Below, one piece after another: positions 7,354 to 14,748 of a stretch of 20,747 bases of DNA. The DNA comes from an uncultured Varibaculum sp. Its GTDB lineage: Bacteria > Actinomycetota > Actinomycetes > Actinomycetales > Actinomycetaceae. How positions within the stretch are numbered: the first letter of the stretch is position 1; every line of letters begins with the position of its first letter. The notes beneath the pieces are model-generated. The model saw only the letters and a program-made list of their open reading frames with translations, made no database searches and was not told the origin of the DNA. A program made the translations under genes and the position numbers. The stretch covers positions 1 to 20,747 of the forward strand of contig NZ_CABTZZ010000032.1 in the NCBI RefSeq assembly GCF_902489465.1, written 5' to 3'.

Positions 7354-8175
7354 ATGCCGGGACAAAAAAAGAACAACCCGCAAGCCCGTATGCGGGTAAG
7401 CGAACACCTAATAGAACTGCGCAAACGCTTACTGCTGGCGCTGGCCGGGATTCTTGTAGCCTCGATTGGTGGCTGGTTCTTAGTTACCCCTACCCTGAAC
7501 TGGATGCAGGCGCCCCTGTTGGCCGTGAGTGAGCAAGCTCCGCAACTAAACTTCCAAACGATTGGCGCCGCCTTTGATATGCGGATTCAGGTCTCGCTTT
7601 GGCTAGGAGTATTGATTTCTGCGCCCTGGTGGATTTTCCAAATTGGTGCTTTTATCGCCCCAGGATTGAAGCGTAAAGAAAAAATCTATATCGCCAGTTT
7701 TGGTTTAGTAGGGGTATTACTTTTCAGCGGCGGTGCCCTCTCGGGTATATGGGTGATCCCCAAGGCAGTTGCTATCCTTAACTCTTTTACTCCCAACGGA
7801 GCCCTAATGCTGCTAAGGGCAGATTCCTATATCACCTTCTTTATGCGGATGGTGCTGGCCTTTGGCCTGTCCTGCCTGGCGCCCGAAATCTTGGTGGCGT
7901 TGAACTTTATGGGGGTACTGAAAGCAAAAACCATGCTAAAAGGCTGGCGGTGGGCAGTGGTAATTGCCGCTGTTTTCTCGGCGGTTGCCAATCCCCTACC
8001 CACTGCCTGGCCGATGATTGTACAGATGTCGGCACTAATCGGGCTTTATCTGTTGGCAGTCGGGATCTCCGCTATCAACGACTGGATTAAGGCCGGAGGT
8101 AGCCTGAGTTCTCGCTTCGGTAAGATTTTGCGAAAACGGAAGCATTCCGAGGCATCCTCCGCTTCTAAGCAATAA
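7354..8175 (+). CDS. tatC: Twin-arginine translocase subunit TatC
   Basis: A 273-residue six-helix membrane protein that binds twin-arginine signal peptides and organises the TatA pore. The N-terminal cytoplasmic motif SEHLIELRKRL (residues 16-26) is the TatC signature, followed by hydrophobic helices, the PFxxF-like loop region FKNxFTP replaced by NSFTPNGALM, and a basic C-terminus (RKRKHSEASSASKQ). The start at 7354 has no clear ribosome site. An internal ATG at 7390 (residue 13) is possible but also lacks one, so translational coupling to tatA (12-bp gap) is likely. It completes a minimal TatA-TatC pair; no tatB-like gene is in the window. Confidence 0.93.
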   Translation: MPGQKKNNPQARMRVSEHLIELRKRLLLALAGILVASIGGWFLVTPTLNWMQAPLLAVSEQAPQLNFQTIGAAFDMRIQVSLWLGVLISAPWWIFQIGAFIAPGLKRKEKIYIASFGLVGVLLFSGGALSGIWVIPKAVAILNSFTPNGALMLLRADSYITFFMRMVLAFGLSCLAPEILVALNFMGVLKAKTMLKGWRWAVVIAAVFSAVANPLPTAWPMIVQMSALIGLYLLAVGISAINDWIKAGGSLSSRFGKILRKRKHSEASSASKQ

Positions 8176-8207
8176 TGATTGCTCGAAATCCGCGCCTATT
8201 TTCGTGA

Positions 8208-8299
8208 GCTACGTTTTCAGAAAACAAAGCCGTAGCAAAGATTATCTTCCCTGGTATCGTTAATATTTGATACGGAAGCGCGGCCTTAATCCGGCCGCG
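8208..8299 (+). promoter_or_regulatory. Structured leader / regulatory dyads upstream of the first Moco operon
   Basis: Three inverted repeats lie between tatC and the DUF6457 gene: GCTACG/CGTAGC (8208-8213, 8231-8236), with GTTTTC-A-GAAAAC inside the loop; GTATC-N10-GATAC (8254-8273), overlapping a possible TAATAT -10 box; and CGCGGCC-TTAATCC-GGCCGCG (8279-8299). The last ends about 10 nt before the AAAGGGGA ribosome site. The arrangement could be a tatC terminator plus operator plus leader hairpin, or one folded leader. It does not clearly match the known Moco riboswitch as far as can be judged by eye. Confidence 0.3.
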
Positions 8300-8319
8300 G
8301 CAAGCGAAAGGGGAACATA

Positions 8320-8592
8320 ATGGCGGGCAACAGCAAAAAAGACGACCCAGAAAAGATAGCGCAGATGCATCGCTGGTTAGACCAGGTGCGTGCAAACCTG
8401 CAATTGGAGGACAATCCGCTGGAGGCGGTGGAAGCAGAACTGCTGTCTCTGATTGGAAGCGTAGCCCATGGTCCTTCCCGCCCGGGAGCCCCTTTGACTG
8501 CCTTTCTTGCCGGATATCTAGCTGGTCAGGGCGCTGATGCCAAACAGGTTATTGCCCAGCTGCAAGAACTAGCTAACAACTGGCAAGACTAG
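8320..8592 (+). CDS. DUF6457 small protein (Moco-associated)
   Basis: A 90-residue soluble protein. The pattern HRWLDQVRANLQLEDNP...LLSLIGSVAHGPSRPGAPLTAFLAGYLAGQG is that of the DUF6457 family of short, all-helical actinobacterial proteins, which occur next to or fused with MobA/MoaA-type Moco genes. No enzyme motif, signal peptide or metal-binding cluster is visible; there are no cysteines. AAAGGGGAAC precedes the ATG. It opens the first Moco block, 41 bp before moaA, so a role in cofactor assembly or hand-over (for example as a MobA partner) is inferred from context only. Confidence 0.8.
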   Translation: MAGNSKKDDPEKIAQMHRWLDQVRANLQLEDNPLEAVEAELLSLIGSVAHGPSRPGAPLTAFLAGYLAGQGADAKQVIAQLQELANNWQD

Positions 8593-8633
8593 CTACCTAG
8601 CATCAAACAGCAGATATTGGGTCGGGAGGGGTA

Positions 8634-9668
8634 ATGCGCGTCGAATCTGGGGGTGAGGAATCCTCACCCCGGCTAGTTGACCGTTGGGGACGAGTAGCCG
8701 CAGACCTGCGCTTATCGGTTACCGACCGTTGTAACTTACGTTGCAGTTACTGCCTTCCCGAGGACGCCGACACCTGGATTCCCCGTCAGGATTTATTAAC
8801 TCCCGCCGAGCTTGGGCGACTTTGCCAGGTGGCACTGTCTCTAGGAATTCGTAAAGTTCGTTTAACCGGGGGCGAACCCCTTTTACGCCCCGATTTAACC
8901 GAGATTATCCACCAGATTCGCCAGGCGTTCACGCAGGCGGGTCTGCCGGCAGATATTGCCCTGACCACCAATGCTATTGGTTTAGCATCTCGGTTAGATT
9001 CTCTGGTAAACGCGGGTTTAGGACGCATCAACATTTCTTTAGACACTTTGGATCCCGACCGCTATTTCGCCCTCGCAAAACGTGACCGTTTTCCCGAGGT
9101 GGCCGCGATTCTGGAAAAACTACCAGGTAGCGGCTTAGAGCCCATAAAACTTAACTCGGTGATTTTAGATCAGCAGTCCCTAGAGGAGACACCGGATCTA
9201 GTTCGCTTTGCGCTGCGGCGCGGATTTCAGTGGCGTGCGATCGAGTTTATGCCGATCGGCCCCTTAGGGGATTCGGCTGTAACTCGTCCGCATGCTCGCG
9301 ATATTCTCGCGCGCCTGCAGGAGTGTTTTTCGCTCACCCCGATCGAAACTGATCCGGCGGCTCCGGCGCGGCGCTGGAACGTAGCGGCCGGCAGTGATCA
9401 TCCTGCCGGGATTATCGGGGTTATTGCCTCCGAATCCGCGCCTTTCTGCGCTACCTGTGACCGAACCCGTCTGTCTGCTGATGGCAAGGTTTATTCCTGT
9501 CTGTTCTCTTTATCTTTTGTCGATTTACTTACTCCTTTGCGACAAGGTGCCTCTAATGACAAGCTGGCTCAACTTTGGCTAGCTGCCCAGGCAGCTAAGC
9601 CTGCCGGTCACCGTGAAATAGCGGGGGCGGGACGCAGAACCTATTCTCTTTCTCAGATCGGAGGCTAA
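8634..9668 (+). CDS. moaA: GTP 3',8-cyclase MoaA
   Basis: A 344-residue radical-SAM enzyme that starts Moco synthesis by cyclising GTP to 3',8-cH2GTP. The N-terminal [4Fe-4S] motif is C33-x3-C37-x2-C40 in DRCNLRCSYCLPE. The SAM-binding GGEP is in VRLTGGEPLLR. The C-terminal second cluster is C272-x2-C275-x13-C289 (CATCDRTRLS...SC). The chain ends in Gly-Gly, the tail needed for activity in this family. Length is normal. GGGAGGGG lies just before the ATG. The moaD start is 3 bp beyond the stop, so the two are coupled. It works with MoaC, encoded about 10 kb downstream, to form cPMP. Confidence 0.96.
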   Translation: MRVESGGEESSPRLVDRWGRVAADLRLSVTDRCNLRCSYCLPEDADTWIPRQDLLTPAELGRLCQVALSLGIRKVRLTGGEPLLRPDLTEIIHQIRQAFTQAGLPADIALTTNAIGLASRLDSLVNAGLGRINISLDTLDPDRYFALAKRDRFPEVAAILEKLPGSGLEPIKLNSVILDQQSLEETPDLVRFALRRGFQWRAIEFMPIGPLGDSAVTRPHARDILARLQECFSLTPIETDPAAPARRWNVAAGSDHPAGIIGVIASESAPFCATCDRTRLSADGKVYSCLFSLSFVDLLTPLRQGASNDKLAQLWLAAQAAKPAGHREIAGAGRRTYSLSQIGG

Positions 9669-9671
9669 GGC

Positions 9672-9917
9672 GTGATCACGGTACGTTTTTTCGCTGGCGC
9701 TGCTCAGGCAGCTGGTGTTGACAGCGCTAGAGTTCCGGCAGCTGCTAACCAGACCCTGCGGGAAATTGCTCAAGCAGCCAGCAGGAACGATCTGGCATCA
9801 ATCCTAAAGGTTAGCTCTTTCCTAGTGGACGGCGCCCTCGCCGATGGCGACACCCCCCTCGGAGAATCCGCCGCCGACGGGCAGTTAGATGTTCTCCCTC
9901 CCTTTGCGGGAGGTTAG
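9672..9917 (+). CDS. moaD: Molybdopterin synthase small subunit / sulfur carrier MoaD
   Basis: An 81-residue ubiquitin-fold sulfur carrier. It begins ITVRFFAGAAQAAG and ends DVLPPFAGG, whose terminal Gly-Gly is adenylated by MoeB, then thiocarboxylated, and gives sulfur to cPMP in the MPT synthase complex with MoaE. The start is GTG at 9672, just after the moaA stop (3-bp gap); no other start keeps the fold. Its partner gene moaE lies almost 7 kb away, beyond the xylose genes, although moaD and moaE are often adjacent. Confidence 0.93.
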   Translation: MITVRFFAGAAQAAGVDSARVPAAANQTLREIAQAASRNDLASILKVSSFLVDGALADGDTPLGESAADGQLDVLPPFAGG

Positions 9918-9934
9918 GAGTAGCACCCGAGTAT

Positions 9935-10042
9935 GCGCGGGAAATAAGTTTTATCCGATCAGGTTAGGCGGGCGTAAAACTCGAAAAATAACCAAGTTAT
10001 TTTTCGATTTTTTGGGCGGGAGGAAAAACTTATTTTCCGCGC
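9935..10042 (+). repeat. Palindromic repeat element, copy A (108 bp)
   Basis: An element lying between the convergent 3' ends of moaD and xylB. The outer arms pair over 18 nt with one mismatch: GCGCGGGAAATAAGTTTT with the complement of AAAACTTATTTTCCGCGC. Inside is conserved box 1 (ATCCGATCAGG, GGCGGGC), then a 12-bp hairpin with a CAA loop (9981-9992 with 9996-10007), then T6 and conserved box 2 (GGGCGGGAGGAAAAA). The hairpin followed by a T-run could also serve as a terminator for moaD. Orientation + is defined by the order box 1, hairpin, box 2. No transposase is nearby. Confidence 0.85.
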
Positions 10043-10098
10043 AAGGGTCGGAACCCGCAAAAGACACGGCAGCAATGACAGTGCCCGGGCGGATGGAC

Positions 10099-11508
10099 CT
10101 AAAGCATTTTTTCCATTAGGGGTAGATACCGTTCCCACGCGGGATTTTCTTCTTTTGGTTGTATTTCAGCGCTGAATTGTGGTTCCCAGTTTTCCCCGGG
10201 TATTTCCCCAGCAACGATCGCTGCCTGTCGAGCTGCTCCTTTGGCAACATATTCTCCGGCTTCGGGCAGGCGTAGCGAAATCTGCAAAATGTCGGCAAGT
10301 ATCTGCGCTAAACTTTTTGATTTTGCCGCTCCCCCTATCAGCATCGCTTTGTTCACCGTGACCCCGCCAGCCCGCACAGATTCAAGCGCTGCGCGCATGT
10401 GGCAAGCTATACCTTCGAATGCCAGCCTGGCGAAATTCTCTCTAGTCATCGCTTGGGGAGTCATCCCGATAATGCTGGCTGTTGCCTCGGGAAGATTCGG
10501 GGTGCGTTCCCCCGCAAAATAGGGCAATAAAGTCATTCCCCCGCATCCGGTTTCACCCTTAACAGCGAGCTCATCAAGTTCGGCGTAACTAATCCCTAAA
10601 ACCTGACAAAAGTAGTCTTGTATTTGCGAACCGTTAATAGTACACGCGAGTGGTAACCACTTTCCGGTGGCATCCATAAAACAGGTAACTCCGCTTTTCG
10701 AATCACGAAGAGGATGGTTAGAAACTGCCGCCACCACGCCGGATGTTCCTAAGGAAAGCGAGGCCTCTCCCTCCTGAAGGTTTAACCCCAAAGCCGCACC
10801 GGCGTTATCCCCACACCCCGGTCCCAAAATACACCTACCAAACTCTGCACTGGCGGTACCTACTTTTTCGTAGGGTTCCGCAATACGCGGCAGAATTATT
10901 TTTCGCGCTTCTGCTTCGGATATTCGCAGCGCATGAGCCAAAATGTCATAGCGATAGGATCCGTCCTCACAATCCACATATCCCGTTCCCGAGGCATCTG
11001 AAGGATCAGTAACGAGTTCACGCAAATCATTAGATCCCCGAATTTTCCAGGTCAACCAATCGTGAGGCAGACAAATTGCTGCAATCCGGTTTAAGTTTTC
11101 TTTTTCATGATCAGCCATCCACCGCAACTTTGTAACTGTAAGCGAAGCGACTGGCACGGAACCAACTGCCTGAGCCCAGAAATCGGCACCTTTTTCTTCA
11201 ATTAAAGCCTTTGCGCTTTCTGCTGATTTTGTGTCATTCCAAAGTTGCGCCGGTCTAATTACTTTTCCGGCTTCATCAAGTAACACCATGCCATGCTGTT
11301 GTCCTCCAACCGCGAGTGCAGTGACATCATTGAGGCCACCAGCCTGGGTGACGGCTGCACGAAACGCCTCCAGCCAAGAGCTGGGGGCTACTTCAGTTCC
11401 TTTAGGGTGGGGCATTTTGCCTTGTCGAACAATTTTTCCAGTTTCTACTTCGATTACCAGAACTTTACAAGATTGAGTTGAGGAATCTATCCCGGCTACT
11501 AAAGTCAT
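10099..11508 (-). CDS. xylB: Xylulokinase XylB
   Basis: A 469-residue FGGY-family kinase that phosphorylates D-xylulose to xylulose 5-phosphate for the pentose phosphate pathway. The N-terminal actin-like phosphate loop is GIDSSTQSCK, followed by the substrate-contact segment GGQQHGMVLLDE (68-79), PAQLWNDTKS, the catalytic-Asp region GPGCGDNAGAALG and the C-terminal ATP-site IGGAAKS. The frame is open to 11574, but the ATG at 11508 is preferred: GTAGGAG sits 4 nt upstream and the protein then starts at the normal MTLVAGIDSS. It is divergent from xylA with a 273-bp shared control region. Confidence 0.95.
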   Translation of the reverse strand: MTLVAGIDSSTQSCKVLVIEVETGKIVRQGKMPHPKGTEVAPSSWLEAFRAAVTQAGGLNDVTALAVGGQQHGMVLLDEAGKVIRPAQLWNDTKSAESAKALIEEKGADFWAQAVGSVPVASLTVTKLRWMADHEKENLNRIAAICLPHDWLTWKIRGSNDLRELVTDPSDASGTGYVDCEDGSYRYDILAHALRISEAEARKIILPRIAEPYEKVGTASAEFGRCILGPGCGDNAGAALGLNLQEGEASLSLGTSGVVAAVSNHPLRDSKSGVTCFMDATGKWLPLACTINGSQIQDYFCQVLGISYAELDELAVKGETGCGGMTLLPYFAGERTPNLPEATASIIGMTPQAMTRENFARLAFEGIACHMRAALESVRAGGVTVNKAMLIGGAAKSKSLAQILADILQISLRLPEAGEYVAKGAARQAAIVAGEIPGENWEPQFSAEIQPKEENPAWERYLPLMEKML

Positions 11509-11576
11509 TTTTCTCCTACATAGCATGGAGCGTACATATTCGCCCTTCGCTGGGCTAGACAACTCCGTCGACATTT

Positions 11577-11598
11577 ACTTTGTTTTATTCCCAAACAT
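11577..11598 (-). promoter_or_regulatory. Possible weak XylR operator at xylB
   Basis: TGTTT-N7-AAACA (within 11580-11598) sits at the predicted start of the xylB transcript (about 11592). It resembles a degenerate form of the better TTTGTT/AACAAA dyad in the xylA promoter. Short arms, so tentative. Confidence 0.25.
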
Positions 11599-11627
11599 AG
11601 GCTATTGAGCCATTAGTGATTAGTCAA
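11599..11627 (-). promoter_or_regulatory. xylB promoter
   Basis: On the minus strand TTGACT (complement of 11622-11627), a 17-bp spacer and TAGCCT (complement of 11599-11604) form a sigma-70-type promoter with a good -35 and a weak -10. The transcript would start near 11592, about 84 nt before the xylB ATG. Confidence 0.5.
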
Positions 11628-11665
11628 GGCTCTTTTCGCAGGATATATGCGTGACATAACTCACT

Positions 11666-11695
11666 TTGATAATTATTTTATCTCTGTGCTAGTCT
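11666..11695 (+). promoter_or_regulatory. xylA promoter
   Basis: TTGATA (11666-11671), 18-bp spacer, then TAGTCT (11690-11695) preceded by TG-C, an extended -10. The expected start near 11702 falls inside the xylO-like dyad, so a bound repressor would block initiation. Confidence 0.5.
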
Positions 11696-11698
11696 TTG

Positions 11699-11716
11699 TT
11701 TTGTTACGCAACAAAT
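11699..11716 (+). promoter_or_regulatory. xylO-like operator for ROK-family XylR
   Basis: The dyad TTTGTT-ACGC-AACAAA (11700-11715) closely resembles the XylR operator of Bacillus, which is built from GTTTGTT and AACAAAC half sites. It lies just downstream of the xylA -10. With a ROK-type regulator encoded in the same module, xylose-relieved repression of xylA is the likely control. Confidence 0.65.
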
Positions 11717-11781
11717 AGTCGATCTCTGGTTCGGGTGTAAAAAACACTCTTACCGATGGGCTCGTACGAGGAGGTACATAT

Positions 11782-13128
11782 ATGTCAGAGCTATGGAAAA
11801 CGGGTGCTATCCCCTTTGTTGGAAACGAGAACCCCCAACAAGGGCTAGGATTCCACTTCTATCAACCGGACAGAGTTGTCGCAGGGAAGAAAATGTCGGA
11901 GTGGCTGCGCTTCGGAGTGGCCTATTGGCACAGCTTCCAGCAGCGATTGGTGGATCCCTTTGGCGACGGAACCGCGCAACGCCCGTATGATTCCCTAACC
12001 GACCCTATGGAGTTGGCTCTAGCCAAAGTTGATTACTCATTCGAGTTTTATCAAAAACTAGGCATTGAATTCTTCTGTTTCCATGACCGCGACATTGCTC
12101 CCGAGGGTGACACCTTACGGGAAACAAATCAAAACCTAGATAAAATCGTTGACCGGATTGAAAAGCGTCAACAGGAAACTGGAATAAAACTCCTTTGGAA
12201 CACCTGTAATCTATTCACCAATCCGCGATTCCAGGCAGGAGCAGCTACTTCTCCATTCGCAGAGGTGTTTGCTTACTCGGGTGCTCAGCTTAAACATAGT
12301 TTGGAAATTGCAAAACGTTTGGGGGCAGAAAACTATGTGTTCTGGGGAGGACGCGAAGGTTATGAAAACCTGTGGAACACAGATCTAAAGCGCGAACAAG
12401 ACCATATGGCCAGCTTCTTCCATGCCGCTGTGGATTACGCGAAAGAGATAGGTCTTGACGCTCAATTCCTGATTGAACCGAAACCTAAAGAGCCTACCAC
12501 TCACCAGTACGATTTCGATGCTGCTACCAGCATTGCCTTCCTCAAGACCTACGGTTTGGACGACAGCTTCAAACTTAACTTAGAGGGCAACCACGCGAAC
12601 CTGGCTGGGCATACCTATCAGCACGAAGTCCGAGTTGCGCGTTCCGCGGGTATGCTCGGATCGTTAGATGCCAACCAAGGTGACAAACTCTTAGGTTGGG
12701 ATTTGGATGAATTCCCCTCAGACCTGTACGAAACTACTGCGGTGATGTGGGAAATTCTTTCCGAAGGAAGTATTGGTCCGCGCGGCGGTCTCAACTTCGA
12801 TGCGAAACCACGGCGTAGCTCTTACACCGAAGAAGATCTATTCGCAGCACATATCGTGGGGATGGATTCTTATGCGGCTGGTCTACTGGTCGCCGCTAAG
12901 CTAAAAGAAGATGGCTTCATCGACGATATTCTGCAAAAACGTTACGCGTCCTTTGACCAGGGAATAGGCAAGAAGATTGAGGACGGCCAGTTTACCTTGG
13001 CCGACTTGGAGGATTACTCCCTAGACAAGACGCAATCTGAGCTAATGACTGCCAATGAATCTGGAGAACTAGAAACTATCAAGGCTACTTTGAACAACTA
13101 CTTGGTAAAAGCTCTGGCTGACGCCTAG
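11782..13128 (+). CDS. xylA: Xylose isomerase XylA, group II (long) type
   Basis: A 448-residue TIM-barrel, metal-dependent isomerase converting D-xylose to D-xylulose. Catalytic His/Asp are in FFCFHDRD, metal and sugar ligands in VFWGGREGYE, IEPKPKEPTTHQYD, NLEGNHANLAGHT and SLDANQGD. The N-terminal extension (LGFHFYQPD...MSEWLRFGVAYWHSF) and length mark the group II class, as in E. coli and Firmicutes, rather than the roughly 390-residue group I enzyme of Streptomyces. GAGGAGGT before the ATG is the strongest ribosome site in the window, overlapped by the palindrome CTCGTACGAG (11761-11770). It is followed by a stable hairpin, then xylE. Confidence 0.97.
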   Translation: MSELWKTGAIPFVGNENPQQGLGFHFYQPDRVVAGKKMSEWLRFGVAYWHSFQQRLVDPFGDGTAQRPYDSLTDPMELALAKVDYSFEFYQKLGIEFFCFHDRDIAPEGDTLRETNQNLDKIVDRIEKRQQETGIKLLWNTCNLFTNPRFQAGAATSPFAEVFAYSGAQLKHSLEIAKRLGAENYVFWGGREGYENLWNTDLKREQDHMASFFHAAVDYAKEIGLDAQFLIEPKPKEPTTHQYDFDAATSIAFLKTYGLDDSFKLNLEGNHANLAGHTYQHEVRVARSAGMLGSLDANQGDKLLGWDLDEFPSDLYETTAVMWEILSEGSIGPRGGLNFDAKPRRSSYTEEDLFAAHIVGMDSYAAGLLVAAKLKEDGFIDDILQKRYASFDQGIGKKIEDGQFTLADLEDYSLDKTQSELMTANESGELETIKATLNNYLVKALADA

Positions 13129-13153
13129 TTATTAACTGACATCTAGTAACGCC

Positions 13154-13186
13154 GGTTGGGTTCAGACAAACTGTCTGAACCCAACC
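13154..13186 (+). terminator. 15-bp hairpin between xylA and xylE
   Basis: GGTTGGGTTCAGACA (13154-13168) pairs perfectly with TGTCTGAACCCAACC (13172-13186) around an AAC loop. No U-tract follows, so it is more likely a 3'-end stabiliser of xylA mRNA or a partial terminator than a full intrinsic terminator. It would raise xylA over xylE expression. Confidence 0.45.
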
Positions 13187-13272
13187 CCACTCTCAATAAC
13201 CGAGTTCCCAAAAGAAACTTACTAAAATAGCTCTACAAGCTGCGAAGATGCGGCAAATAATCGGTGATAATA

Positions 13273-14625
13273 ATGCGAAAAAATAAAATTTCTATGACTT
13301 TCGTGTACCTGTTCGGTTCCCTAGGAGGACTACTCTTCGGATACGATACCGGCGTTATTTCGGGTGCAATTCTATTTATTCAAGACCAGCTCCAGCTTGA
13401 TGCCTGGGGTCAAGGTTGGGTAGTTAGCTCGGTTCTGCTGGGAGCAGTAGCGGGTGCCGCCGTAATCGGTCCCCTATCTGACCGCTATGGGAGACGCCGC
13501 CTCATCCTCCTGGCTTCCATAATTTTCTTCGTTGGTGCCATTGGATCCGGCATCGCATCAGGGGTTGCGGTGCTGATTATTTCCCGCCTCATCCTCGGTT
13601 TGGGAGTCGGAACCGCCTCCGCTCTAATTCCCACCTACCTATCGGAAATGTCGCCAGTTTCCAAGCGCGGTTTCATAACCGGTTTGTTCCAACTGATGGT
13701 GATGACCGGGATTCTGCTGGCGTACGTCACTAACTACTCTTTCGCTGGTTTCTACACCGGGTGGCGTTGGATGCTCGGTATCGCAGCGCTTCCCTCGGCC
13801 ATTTTGTTCATTGGGGCATTGATCCTACCTGAAAGTCCTCGCTACTTAGTTAAAGTAGGTCGCCCGGAAGTTGCAAGGCACTATTTGAGCGCTATGTATA
13901 AGGGCGATAAAAGCGAAGTAGAGACAAAAATTAAGGAAATTCAACACCAGGTTGATATGGAAGAAGGTACCTGGGTCAAATTGTTTGGAAAAACTGCCCG
14001 TCCAGCTCTCATAGCAGCCATTGGCTTGGCGATTTTCCAACAGATAATGGGCTGTAATACCGTACTTTATTACGCCCCCACTATCTTCACTGATGTCGGG
14101 TTTGGGGTTTCGGCGGCGTTACTTGCACATATCGGAATCGGCGTTTTCAACGTGATTGTGACCGTAATAGGTATTTGGTTAATGGACAAGATTGACCGCA
14201 AGAAAATGCTTATTTGGGGCGCTGTCGGTATGGCGGTTTCTTTATTAGTGATGAGCATTGGTATGCACTTTTCCAGCCATAATCAAATCGCAGCCTATAT
14301 TTGCGCGATCGCGTTAACGATTTACATCGCGTTTTTCTCGGCAACTTGGGGACCGGTCATGTGGGTAATGATTGGGGAAATGTTCCCCCTGAATATCCGC
14401 GGCATCGGAAACTCTTTCGGAGCGGTAATCAACTGGAGTGCCAACTACGTGGTATCGCTAACTTTCCCCTTCCTTCTAAATCGTTTCGGTACCGGCAGCT
14501 TGTTCCTCGGTTACGCAGCAGCTTGCGTACTGGGAATTTGGTTTGTCCACAGTAAGGTTTTCGAAACCCGTAACCGCTCCCTTGAGGAAATTGAGGACGG
14601 CTTGCGGAAGGGCACCCTGAAATAG
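13273..14625 (+). CDS. xylE: MFS sugar:proton symporter, probably D-xylose (XylE-like)
   Basis: A 450-residue, 12-helix major facilitator of the sugar porter family. Signature motifs are FGYDTGVISG in helix 1, GPLSDRYGRRRLI (loop 2-3), PESPRYLVK before helix 7, QQIMGCNTVLYYAP in helix 7 (the usual Gly-Ile-Asn reads Gly-Cys-Asn here), and WGPVMWVMIGEMFPLNIRG in helix 10. The C-terminal FETRNRSLEEIE matches the family PETKG-type ending. The ATG at 13273 is chosen over a GTG at 13264 because GGTGAT lies at the right distance. Xylose is inferred from the xylA/xylB/xylR neighbours; glucose or arabinose are alternatives. Confidence 0.9.
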   Translation: MRKNKISMTFVYLFGSLGGLLFGYDTGVISGAILFIQDQLQLDAWGQGWVVSSVLLGAVAGAAVIGPLSDRYGRRRLILLASIIFFVGAIGSGIASGVAVLIISRLILGLGVGTASALIPTYLSEMSPVSKRGFITGLFQLMVMTGILLAYVTNYSFAGFYTGWRWMLGIAALPSAILFIGALILPESPRYLVKVGRPEVARHYLSAMYKGDKSEVETKIKEIQHQVDMEEGTWVKLFGKTARPALIAAIGLAIFQQIMGCNTVLYYAPTIFTDVGFGVSAALLAHIGIGVFNVIVTVIGIWLMDKIDRKKMLIWGAVGMAVSLLVMSIGMHFSSHNQIAAYICAIALTIYIAFFSATWGPVMWVMIGEMFPLNIRGIGNSFGAVINWSANYVVSLTFPFLLNRFGTGSLFLGYAAACVLGIWFVHSKVFETRNRSLEEIEDGLRKGTLK

Positions 14626-14658
14626 GACGCTACTAAACAGAATAAAAATTTACCAATC

Positions 14659-14716
14659 GCCACCGAACTGGCAGAATAAATATTGTTACAAAGCAAAGTA
14701 TTGCCAGTTCGGTGGC
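14659..14716 (+). other. Large inverted repeat: xylE terminator and/or xylR operator pair
   Basis: GCCACCGAACTGGCA (14659-14673) and TGCCAGTTCGGTGGC (14702-14716) are perfect 15-bp complements separated by 28 nt. The right arm overlaps the -35 and spacer of the xylR promoter and is followed by CTTTTCT, so the RNA could also end xylE transcripts. Each arm is itself a smaller dyad (GCCA-N6-TGGC; the right arm extends to TGCCA-N6-TGGCA), which suggests two operator copies. The loop contains TTGTTAC (14683-14689), a xylO-like half site. Confidence 0.5.
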
Positions 14717-14729
14717 ACTTTTCTATGCT
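14701..14729 (+). promoter_or_regulatory. xylR promoter
   Basis: TTGCCA (14701-14706), 17-bp spacer, TATGCT (14724-14729). The start would be near 14736, right at the AAGGAG ribosome site, giving a leader of only about 13 nt. The -35 is 5 of 6 to consensus. Confidence 0.55.
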
Positions 14730-14748
14730 CTATTCCAAGGAGTGATAA

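Noticed and set aside
9918..10098. Insertion sequence between moaD and xylB
   Set aside because: Only 181 bp with no coding capacity; inverted ends are part of the short palindromic element.
11509..11574. N-terminal extension of xylB to 11574
   Set aside because: The extra 22 residues are not typical of xylulokinase, and a good ribosome site lies before 11508.
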